A stretch of 64,000 bases of DNA from Paramacrobiotus metropolitanus (taxonomy: Eukaryota; Tardigrada; Eutardigrada; Parachela; Macrobiotidae), in contig NW_026570403.1 of the NCBI RefSeq assembly GCF_019649055.1, positions 114,791-178,790 on the forward strand, given 5' to 3'. This document shows, piece after piece, positions 51,401 to 59,074 of the stretch. The notes beneath the pieces are model-generated. The model was not told the DNA's origin and did not search any database. It saw nothing but the letters and a program-made list of their open reading frames with translations. The position numbers and the translations under genes are program-made. Every line of letters begins with the position of its first letter. The stretch's first letter is position 1.

Positions 51401-51850
51401 TCTGGAGTACTAGAATGAAAATACGTAAAAAGTCACTTTTTATAAATTTCCAAGCAGCAAGACGACCGAAATTGTAAGGCTTGTCTTTGCATTATTAGGA
51501 ACCGACGGTAATCCGGAAATGGTGGCTGTAATGGAGCCGTTTCCGCAGTTTTCTCTCGAGCCCATGACTTTAACAGAGTGTGCGCTGCAACTTTCCTCAA
51601 ACTGCCGTCCGGTCCGATTCTCGCTCACAAACTGCAGTTTGTCACAGGGTATGCAGATCAACTGCAACGGGCAAGAGACCTCGGAGGAACTACACCAAAC
51701 GACCTTGGCCATGACAAATTATTCGTTGAGAGTCGTGAGCGTCACGGTGTTTGACGGAGAGCAAATTAAGTCGCACAGCTTTGGTCCGATTCGGAAGCAG
51801 ATCGTCCGATTTGACCTTAAAAACTGCACAGCAGGACATGAGAAGATATA
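45493..51850 (+). CDS. Second astacin metalloprotease with LRR-like domain, 3' truncated
   Basis: Paralogue of the gene at 30.7-36.1 kb. Exons: about 45493-45607, about 45814-45905 (LWPNNTIPYEFSRKQF, the start of the mature astacin domain), 45978-46122, 46170-46348 (zinc site HELMHVMGFFHEHSRQDRD), 46431-46664 (Met-turn SIMHYKF), 51077-51139 (proline-rich linker CKPGKPPPPG) and 51499 onward (EPMT...CALQ LRR-like domain). Phases match from 45978 to the last exon, showing that the 4.4 kb interval 46665-51076 is one intron now filled with R2-like elements. The zinc site is complete here, unlike in the first copy. The LRR-like domain stops near 51840, far short of its counterpart, and the second LRR-like domain is absent. 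The signal-peptide exon was not found. Probably a broken gene. Confidence 0.78.
47262..47571 (+). pseudogene. 3' fragment of a third R2-like retrotransposon
   Basis: Translation gives the end of the restriction-like endonuclease: TAGAAAEIAENAKRLKH, RYNFAAAAFEIYGP, a TAG where the family has Trp, then RSKEFFRQLLSIQIQRGNAL and a stop at 47569-47571. These align with the C-termini of the other two copies. It lies head-to-tail just upstream of the next element. Confidence 0.82.
47572..50740 (+). mobile_element. R2-like (RLE-type) retrotransposon, second copy
   Basis: Same family as the element in slo, in sense orientation within an intron of the second astacin gene. The 5' leader is about 350 bases, the coding region is 47924-50706, and an AATAAA lies about 20 bases after the stop. 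Boundaries are approximate. Confidence 0.82.
47924..50706 (+). pseudogene. Retrotransposon ORF: zinc finger, RT, truncated endonuclease
   Basis: The N-terminal part (47924-48127) encodes a finger, CPYCKKLYCRGRGLTRHKKK. The frame then shifts near 48090, and a TAG at 48188 interrupts text homologous to the first copy; after it about 840 codons are open. RT motifs [15 protein letters not shown] and FLDDG, the CCHC knuckle CSKC...HHGLSC and RPDG/WDVTC are present. Near 50625 an in-frame deletion of about 38 codons removes the segment before LGTMEG that both other copies keep. The element is therefore inactive on at least three counts. Coding text otherwise looks well conserved. Confidence 0.87.
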
Positions 51851-52025
51851 GCGCTAGTTTAGCGTCAGCTCCGAATCGGTCCGGTTTTCGACCGGTCTGC
51901 GGTTCGGCTCGTGATCGGTTCGGTTTTCAGCCGGTTTGAACCGGACTGGAGCCGATTGTCCCCTTTCTTTGGTTTATTTTTCCCCACCCTCTTTTATTTA
52001 TTCATGACATTTTATTTTATGGTAT
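51851..52025. other. Short region with CCGGTT-type repeats; candidate edge of the Polinton
   Basis: Host LRR-like homology stops at about 51840. The following 100 bases repeat words such as TCGGTTCGGTTTTCAGCCGG and GAACCGGAC in both orientations, then become T-rich. The 396-codon ADP-ribosylhydrolase-like frame ends at 52026. The left terminal inverted repeat of the Polinton may lie here, but its partner is outside the window. Confidence 0.4.
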
Positions 52026-53247
52026 TTACAAGTGAAAATATAAATTATCAGGACCATTGGAGGCAGGACAGTTTTGCTTTTTACATAAATGATCCCAACG
52101 GGGATCAGAGAGAGGCTCAAAATCTCTAAGTTTACAGTTGCAGTAATAACGCTGAACACAATCTTGTGTGCCAAAATGAAAAAATCCATATCCAGCTAGT
52201 TCCATGGGTGAGGGTTTTAGATGTGGCCATCCTTTGAACGATTCCAATCGTGACTCTAAAGTGTCGTAATTGCCGAAATCATATATTTCGCGATTGGTTA
52301 GGGTGTTGCTGGCGTGTTCGGCAAGTTTGTCGGCGAGCGTAATGCTGTTCTTGTATCCATCACACAGTTGGAGCCATGCCTGCGGTATACTTTTGAGACC
52401 GTGCCAAGCTCCGGCAATAACACCCGCCAAGGTTGCAATTCCGTCAGTGCATCCACCAACCCGTATTGTAAGCGCCATGGTCGCTTCAAAAGCATTTTTA
52501 GGCGCTAGACTGGTTCCTTTTAGTACGCAGTAAATAGCCATAGGTACAGCTTCCAGTCCCGCGGAATCATTACCAAGGGCTTTCACCACAACACTCGTTT
52601 CTTCAGACAGCAGCGTTTTTAAATGTACTAGTTTTGGTTGATACAGCTGAAGGTTAATGCCTGAGTCACACAGAGTGATTAGCATGTCCAGAAACTGTTT
52701 TGGAGTAAAGTAGGGGTATTGTAATGCTACGGCAATAGCGTAGGTTTGAAGTTTACATGCTCCGTAAGCTTCCATTGGGGGATGTGTGAGTTCGGCAACG
52801 CTACGTACGTTGCGGATCATCAGCTCTGTCTGATGTCTAAAGTATAGTGGGTACGCTGAAATCCACGCAGCTGGGCCGTATCCCTTGAGGAACGTTTTCG
52901 GTACAATGTTTTTCGGTAATGTGTCAAAGGTGTTGTAATTGCTCCACTTCCAGTGATGTATTATATCCTTAAGCTTCCCGAAAGCCGAACGTATGACGGG
53001 ATGTGCGCTGTAATAAGCTTCAACGCACGCTCGAGCGGCAGACACTGCACCATAACCCCCATCATTCAGCAATGCATTACCCAGCGCGTTTGTTAAGACA
53101 GTCTTCTCACGATAAGAGCGGTAGTCTCGTGTATCAACGAACAACTGCGCAACCTTGTGAACAATACCATGATACGCCTTCAAGGGAACGCACAAGCATT
53201 CCCCAGCAAACCCCAACTAAGCAACCACGAAATTGGTCCTTCTCCAT
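52026..53247 (-). CDS. ADP-ribosylhydrolase (ARH3/ADPRS-like), probably catalytically altered
   Basis: Member of the DraG/ARH family, which removes ADP-ribose from proteins using two Mg2+ ions. The long frame (52026-53216) lacks an ATG. The real start is probably the ATG at 53247 (MEKDQFRGCLVGV), joined by a one-base shift near 53210. Family landmarks are GECLCVPLK near the start (usual GDxxG), YREKT (usual YTDDT), AELTHPP, AVPMAIYCVLKG and GGCTDGIATLAGVIAGAWHG (usual GGDTDT). Of the metal-binding acids, the paired Asp of TDDT and the first Asp of DTDT are replaced (by E/K and C), and the Thr by Gly. It is therefore likely inactive or repurposed for binding. It has no introns, unlike the host genes nearby, and is divergent from the Polinton ORFs, so it may be Polinton cargo. 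Confidence 0.82.
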
Positions 53248-53285
53248 TTTCCTTGCGAATGATAGATTTACCAGTGCAACTAGAG

Positions 53286-53600
53286 TTTAAATATTCTATA
53301 GAAAAAAGTTGCTTTATTTACAACCAATCACCGCTCTGATTTTTTAAAAAATTTCGGGTTTCCGACCTACGTCACTTGCGGTTTAGCCAATCGGTATGAG
53401 CCTACAGTATATAAGGGCGTAGCTTTTGACGATTTTTCAGCCAATCATCGATGTAATAAAGTATTTTTAGTTTTGAATGACGTAAGTGTGAAAAAGGCGG
53501 AGTCTTGTCGGAATTTACGACCAATGGGGTAAGCGGTCGGTTTTCTCAGACGGAGCTGGAGAGTATAAAGGCGGCGCGACTGGCCTTTTCCAAATCAGTC
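53286..53600 (+). promoter_or_regulatory. Compound promoter upstream of the first Polinton ORF, possibly bidirectional
   Basis: Four CCAAT boxes (53324, 53387, 53441, 53521), two TGACGTA CRE/ATF-like sites in opposite orientation (53368-53374 reverse, 53478-53484 forward) and two TATA boxes (TATATAAG at 53408, TATAAAG at 53564). The second TATA is followed about 30 bases downstream by TCAGTC, a good initiator, and then by the ATG at 53645. On the other strand TATTTAAA at 53286-53293 lies about 40 bases upstream of the hydrolase ATG. Motifs are seen directly; function is inferred. Confidence 0.65.
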
Positions 53601-53644
53601 TGAAAAAAGTTGAGAGCAAGTTTTTTGTCATATCTCAAGAAAAA

Positions 53645-54121
53645 ATGGATTTCGCACGCATTTTAGATGTTGTTGGTGATCATGATGGCTACACTGTGTA
53701 CAAAGTCAATAGTGTGGTAAGCCTGTTCTGGAATGCTAAAGAAGTACGGGCATTTCTTGTGTTCGAAGCAAATGCGGATGCTGAGGGCTTGCGTAAAGCA
53801 TGGAATAAAGGAATCCGATTCGGATACAATGAAATCGCTGAATTGCTAAAGATCCTGAAGAGTGGACATTTGAAAGATTTACTGGACAACGCAGCATCGG
53901 AAGGCAAACAGGAGAAAATGAAATTTGATGGCCCTGCTTGCCTGGAATTGACTTTAAAGGTGCACGAAAAGTACGGGCGCACGATCAGGTTTTCTCAGCC
54001 CGGGCGCTCTGTTCAGCTACCGTACATGGGATTCATCGATGTCGCTCGCATCTTGGACGATAGCTTTAAAGCGCAATCTCTTATTGTTCAACCGCTCTTT
54101 TCACGTTTTGTAACACTATAA
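53645..54121 (+). CDS. Polinton ORF of unknown function, 158 residues, intact
   Basis: ATG-initiated, uninterrupted frame directly behind the strongest promoter-like region in the element. No family was recognised. It begins FARILDVVGD and near its end has DVARILDDS, so a short motif recurs. The middle is helical and charged (GYNEIAELLKILKSG), with no signal peptide or membrane segment. It and the protease are the only Polinton ORFs without a visible break. Its first-gene position suggests an early regulatory or replication role, which is inference only. Confidence 0.7.
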   Translation: MDFARILDVVGDHDGYTVYKVNSVVSLFWNAKEVRAFLVFEANADAEGLRKAWNKGIRFGYNEIAELLKILKSGHLKDLLDNAASEGKQEKMKFDGPACLELTLKVHEKYGRTIRFSQPGRSVQLPYMGFIDVARILDDSFKAQSLIVQPLFSRFVTL

Positions 54122-54169
54122 AATTGTTGCTGTTGTTATTCTTGTTTTTTCCTATTAGTCCCTTTTGTT

Positions 54170-54868
54170 ATGAAAAAAAGGCTGAAAAACGCCACTATTT
54201 GCGACAGTCTCAGCAGTGAAGTATATAAAGCCTTCTTGCTGACACTGTTGCAAGTAATGCGTTCAGTCATGGATATCCACAACATTATTCTGGCGGTGCA
54301 GTTCAACGAGAAAGTTGATCTGCAGCATGTTTTAGAAGTTTTCGGGAACATGCTACCAAGGTTAAAAATTTCAACGCAGTTAACATCAGACTTGTAGACC
54401 AGTCACATACATTCTGCCAGATCTTCCAGAATGGTAAGGTAATTGTAATAGGTGGTAAGTCCATAGAGGAATCAAATGGGCTATTAGAACAGTATTTGAG
54501 AATGTTAAGGGTAAACTGCATCGACGTGACTATTAAGGAGCGCTTTATGGCAAATATAGTCTGTACGTATGCTTACAGTAAAATAATAAATTTAAATAAG
54601 CTGTATAGCCAGATTTTGAAAGAAAAGCCAACGGGTGTCGCATTTTCTATGAACCTGAGCTTTTCCAGCGATCAAATTGCGGTTTCCGTTATTGAAAACT
54701 ACCGTAAACGTTTTCCATACTGGAAAGTGTGTAGTTCTTGGAGCGAGATCACTGTTGCAAATTCAACGCACAATTGAACAGATTAAAACCTCCTTGAAAA
54801 GTATACCACTACGGTGTGGAAAAGTGAAAAATCTGATCGTTTCAAAGCACCATTTGAGAGTTTTGTAA
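54170..54868 (+). pseudogene. TATA-binding-protein-like gene in the Polinton, two frameshifts
   Basis: Resembles the two-repeat saddle of TBP. Repeat 1 has HNIILAVQFNEKVDLQHVL and then, after a shift near 54365, FNAVNIRLVDQSHTF, QIFQNGKVIVIGGKSIEES. These match the TBP pattern NIVSTV...DL, FAAVIMRI, T..IF.SGK...TGAKSEE.S. Repeat 2 has MANIVCTYAYSKIINLNKLY and PTGVAF, then, in another frame from about 54680, VNVFHTGKCVVLGARSLLQI. This matches the second TBP half (IFVSGKVVLTGAK...EI). Conserved G-K and G-A/G-K-S turns occur in both halves. Two frameshifts make this copy non-functional. TBP homologues are known in some large DNA viruses; I know of none as a standard Polinton gene. The fold call is by eye, without a profile search. 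Confidence 0.75.
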
Positions 54869-54923
54869 TTGAGTGTATTGTGAAGTGGCCGATAGTTAGC
54901 AACAGAACTCAGGAGAAATTAAA

Positions 54924-55501
54924 ATGGAAAAACTGAGTTTTGATTTCCGCTTTAAAACTCCTGCGCGATATATATTTCTGGTCCAACTATGTCAGGAAAA
55001 TCGACTTTACAATGAAGCTCTTGCGAAATCTTACGGAGAGTTTCAATCCACCCCTGTTAGAATAGTATATGCTTATGGTACTTGGCAAGATGCCTTCCAG
55101 GATTTTGAAAAGATATTGAACTTGTCCAAGGTCTTAATCCCATCGTAGAAGATGAGAATTTTTTGACAAAGACGTCCCGAGTCTGCTAGTTTTAGATGAT
55201 CTAATGGAAGAAATTGCTGGAACGCCAAGGTGTTCCTCGATTTTCACTCGCGACGTTCATCATAAAAATGTTTCTGTAATTTTATATCTCAAAATTTATA
55301 CAAACAAGGAAGGAGCATGCGTGATATTGCGCTGAATTCTCAGTACTTGGTAATTTTAAATCAGTTCGCGATGTTCAGCAAGTTAAAACACTTGCACGTC
55401 AGTTAGGTATGCCACATATGCTGGAGGCCTACCGAAAGGCTATAGTCTTTGGTTAGATAAATCTTAGACCCGAAGCCCAGACAAGGTTCGTCTTCAGTCG
55501 C
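54924..55501 (+). pseudogene. Packaging ATPase (FtsK/HerA, A32-like), multiply frameshifted
   Basis: Would drive genome packaging into the capsid. The ATG at 54924 opens with MEKLSFDFRFKTP, the usual Polinton ATPase start. The Walker A text GPTMSGKST lies at about 54980-55006 in another frame. RIVYAYGTWQDAF then follows in the first frame, LLVLDDLMEEI (Walker B) at about 55185-55215, and HHKNVSVIL and VKTLARQLGMPH-like text further on, each after another shift. RPEAQTRFVFS marks the end. At least five shifts or stops are visible, so it is a clear pseudogene. Confidence 0.85.
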
Positions 55502-55810
55502 ACGTTTTTCGACTATATTGAAGCGTTAAAGCTTCTGACACCACGTCAGAGAAGAAGCTTTTTCCAGCTGGCAACTAAACAACAAATAAGCGCAATCGAA
55601 GAAACCAGCTTAAACCTAGTTAAGCAACCCACCGGTCTTAGCAAAGTTGATTTAGCTCGGGCTCGAAAACATTCTTCAACAATTAAGCGTCTAGCTGACC
55701 GCAGTACAGACCGTTCAAAGAAACGTAAAATATTGCAACAAAAAGGAGGATTTCTCAACGTTTTACTTCCAGTATTAGGAACGTTAGTCTCCACTTTTCT
55801 AGCAAAATGA
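55502..55810 (+). CDS. Small basic Polinton protein with KGGF and hydrophobic tail
   Basis: An open frame without an ATG, in line with the end of the ATPase remnant. It encodes a basic helical stretch (LTPRQRRSFFQLATKQQ, KRLADRSTDRSKKRKIL), then QQKGGFLNVLLPVLGTLVST and a stop. The pattern of basic helices, QKGGFL and a hydrophobic end is common in a small virion-associated Polinton/adintovirus protein of unknown function. It overlaps the next ORF by ATGA. The start codon is either lost or upstream in the damaged region. Confidence 0.6.
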   Translation, partial: TFFDYIEALKLLTPRQRRSFFQLATKQQISAIEETSLNLVKQPTGLSKVDLARARKHSSTIKRLADRSTDRSKKRKILQQKGGFLNVLLPVLGTLVSTFLAK

Positions 55811-56920
55811 AGACGTACGTTTTAGTTCTCGAAACCGAGTTTTTAAAACAGAAGCATGCTCGGGAAGGTGTTCCCGCGCCGACTGCTTGGAAAAAGGCCC
55901 AAGACATTGGTCATGAAATTACACAGCAGCTCATGGCGAAGGCTGCTTTTGATTACCAGCGTTTAAACAATACGGGTAACGCTCCAGTCGCGACTCCATT
56001 GTTGGAAACAGTGCAAGTTGAATCTGCTGCTCCTGCTACCAATACATCACCCATAATGATTGATAAAAGTATACAAGCTCATTCTACAGGTGTTCTTAAA
56101 AATCAATATAGTCAAGCGGGTCCAAATGTAACCCATCAAGTTGTGCAGGCTGTTCCGACATTTCATGAACAGGGTACTCAAGCAACAGCCCCTCCGTTAG
56201 TTGAATATAAGTATGTCGAGGTACCATCACAACCAATTGTACCATATGTACAAGTGCCTGGTGAGCCGCAAATACAAGTTGTTCCAAGCAAACCGGTAGT
56301 CAAACATGTTTATCGGAAGCCGAAAAACCCCTTTGGTCAAAAAGTCCATGTTAGACGCATTCCGAAATCCGATAACACTTTAAATGCCGCTACAGAATAC
56401 GCTCCTACTCCGCCTAGTGTTCCGATAGTAGAATTTCCTGCTGATGGTGTGTTAGAATATCAAGTACCTGACAATGGATCTGTTCCGGCTTTGGAAAGTA
56501 ACCAACTAGCTATTGAAGGGTTAAAAGCGCTGGTCGTTAAACCGAAAACTTCAAACCGGCTCCGGCAAAGGACAAAGATCAGCAACTTGCTATTGAAGGG
56601 TCGAAGACGGTGGTAATTAAGCCAAAACCTCTAACAAGCTCCAAAAAACCACACCAAAACCTAAACAAAGGGCTGCAATTGCTAGTGGTTCTCAAAGATT
56701 AGCAATAGAAGCCAGTGAGAAAGAGCAGGCAGCCATTACCGACGCACCGCCGCTTAAGGCTTTAACATTCGAACAATCAAATAAAGCTGAAAGTTCAGGT
56801 CAGAACAAAATTCAGTTGAGAAAACGTAATAAACCGTCAGGACCTCCCGCTAAAAGACACAAAGGTGGTATACAAAAGGCGGCTGGCTCTCCTACACATG
56901 ATGAAGCCCACATTAGATGA
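55807..56920 (+). CDS. Polinton Pro/Gln-rich virion-type protein with LAIE repeats (frameshifted tail)
   Basis: ATG at 55807 (MKTYVLVLETEFLKQKHARE), open to 56616, then continued in other frames to a stop at 56920. After a folded N-terminus the protein is low complexity, rich in Pro, Val and Gln. Near the end a motif recurs about three times (QLAIEGLKALVVKPK, QLAIEGSKTVVIKPK, RLAIEASEKEQ). A basic C-terminus (RKRNKPSGPPAKRHKGG) follows. A similarly placed protein of unknown role occurs in other Polintons. The tail overlaps the integrase start by about 23 bases. Confidence 0.55.
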
Positions 56921-57963
56921 TTTGTATTTGAATCCTGTTTCTCAAGGAGTTTAGGTGGCATAGACCGCTTGTACAAAGAAGCCAGGAAACATGGATATAC
57001 ACGAAAGCAAGTTAAAGCTTACTTAGAAACCAAAGACGCATATACACAACACAAACCTTTTCGGTCTAAGTTCAAACGCCGAAAAATTATTTCCGTTAAT
57101 GTGGGTGACCAACATCAAATTGATCTTGTGGATTTTCAAAAATTTGCTAGTTATAACGATGGGTTTAAGTATATTCTTATGTGTATCGACTGCTTTTCTC
57201 GTTATGCATGGGCTGAGCCGGTTAAATCCAAACGGCCTGCTGATATTCGTGAAGCGCTTTTGAAAATATACAAGAGTGATTATCCTCCATTACGCGTTCA
57301 AAGCGATAATGGTAAGGAATTTGTTAGTAAAGACATGCGTAAGTTTTTTGAAGAATGTAATGTTACATTTTTACAACAAAAAACGATGATGTAAATGTGC
57401 GATGGTTGAACGTCTAAATCGTACAATTGAAGACCGGTTGTATGTGTTCATGACCGAAAACAACACATACCGATTCATAGATATCCTTCCTAAGGTTTTA
57501 TCCGCTTACAATTCTACAAAACACTCGGCTACAGGAGTAGCCCCTAAAGACGTCGGTCCTGAGGAAGCTGAGCAAATTCTCCAGAAGATGGTTGATGAAC
57601 AAAAGGTATGAAAACTCCAAAACCAACATTTTCTGTTGGCGATCATGTACGTTTGGCAAAAAAAGAAACAGACATTTGAAAAAGGGTACGAGACTCGTTT
57701 CACAGAAGAAATTTTTAAAATAACCCACACTACACGAAGGGGAGCCATTACCTTTACACGGTCGAAGATTTAGCTGGCGAACCTGTAGACGGTAAGTTTT
57801 ATCCGGAAGAGTTATCTAAAGTCACGATGGCAGAAAAGCCATATCATAGGATATCTAGGATATTAAGGAAAGGAAACATAAAGGAAAAGTACAATACTTA
57901 GTACGTTGGTATGGATACGGTCCTGCTTATGACTCTTGGGAAAACAAAGAAGATTTGAAATGA
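56898..57963 (+). pseudogene. Polinton integrase (DDE, retroviral type) with chromodomain, frameshifted
   Basis: Catalyses insertion of the element. The start MMKPTLDDLYLNPVSQG (56898) is followed by a shift near 56950, then the long frame 56969-57394 with catalytic Asp in QIDLVDF and QSDNGKEF. A further shift near 57395 leads to the catalytic Glu in MVERLNRTIEDR. Another shift near 57605 leads to the SH3-like C-terminal domain (FEKGYETRFTEEIFKI, KFYPEELSKV). The end, about 57870-57963, is a chromodomain (VQYLVRWYGYGPAYDSWE), which can steer integration to particular chromatin. DD35E residues are all recognisable, but not in one frame. Confidence 0.92.
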
Positions 57964-57970
57964 GTTTTAC

Positions 57971-58693
57971 ATGACATTGCCGTCTTCGGCTTCAGAGGGG
58001 TTATACTCTGAAAACTGCCCTGGTAAATTTACAACGCTTCTCGCTAGACCTATAGATTTAGACGGTGCGTGGAAGTAGGTCTTTCGAAATTATTCTACCG
58101 CCTATGCGGATAAAGTTTAATACCGGATTAGCCATTGCTGTCTCGCGTGACGGTTTCCGTCTAGAATTCATAGATTCGTCGATCTACATGCTTTGAGGAT
58201 GAAAATCATTTAATTCGTACGGTTAACAAACTGCTGAGGGAAAACGTAGATGATAGGGACTCGAAAACCTACGGCCAGATAATAGTGAGTGGTCAAGCAG
58301 CTCAGTTAAACATCACACCGGGCCTCGCTTTAACTTTTACGGCCCGAATACGCGCGCACTAGGTATAGTACACCAGTACACATATAACAGCAGAGATGCT
58401 CTGTCTCATATGTTATATCCGGGACAGCATAATCGTCTCGTGCATGTGTATTGTGACGTGATTACACATGGGTTGGTAGGCGACTCAATGGTGCCTTTAC
58501 TACGCACCTTATCGACTCAAGCGAATTCATTTCGAGAGACAGTAATTCGTTTTGAAAATCCGCATTATATGCCGCTAGCCTACCATACGTTTCAAACTAT
58601 AGAAATAGCGATGCGCGATGATTTAGGAAAGAAGTACTCTTTCATCCAGGTACATCAGTAATTAAATTACACTTTCGACCAAAAAGCATTAAA
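57971..58693 (+). pseudogene. Penton-like minor capsid protein, frameshifted
   Basis: Starts MTLPSSASEGLYSENCPGKF, like the Polinton protein whose N-terminus is an extended strand followed by a jelly roll. After several shifts and stops between 58075 and 58330 the best frame is about 58330-58647, with FNFYGPNTRALGIVHQ, VYCDVITHGLVGDSM and TIEIAMRDDLGKKY. One more shift near 58647 gives SVIKLHFRP. This is the single jelly-roll protein thought to form the vertices. The stop is lost, so the last frame runs into the next ORF. Confidence 0.8.
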
Positions 58694-59072
58694 ATGGTTC
58701 TACAGGAGTTAAAATTTGACGAGCACCGCTACACCCAGATCTTTACCAAACAGCATGGGTACGGTATGCCATATTATCGTGGCGCACCCATGAAAGGTGG
58801 TAGTTTCTGGGGACGTGATTGATTTGCAAGGGTTTGTTCAGTAAAGCTGCGCCGCATATAAACAATTTAATTGCAACGGCCCAACCTCACATGAAAACAA
58901 TGGCCAGCAAAGCTGTGGAATCCGTAATCGATAAAGCTGTTGAGCGTGTTAGCGAGAAATTACGCAACACGGCTCAACAACAGGGTCGGGTATTAAGGGT
59001 CGTCGTCGAAAGAGAATGATCAAAACCACGAAACGTCAACGCGCAATAGACGCTATAAAAGACAAACTGTAA
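58694..59072 (+). pseudogene. pVI/PX-like minor virion protein, frameshifted
   Basis: The first part, ending YYRGAPMKGGSFWGRD, is in one frame. After a shift near 58818 the amphipathic part follows (ICKGLFSKAAPHINNLIA, VESVIDKAVERVSEKL). After a second shift near 58985 comes a very basic end (IKGRRRKRMIKTTKRQRA). MKGG'S fits the adenovirus-type protease consensus (M/I/L)xGG'x, so it may be a precursor cut by the neighbouring protease. Adenovirus pVI and pX have similar features. Confidence 0.72.
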
Positions 59073-59074
59073 CG

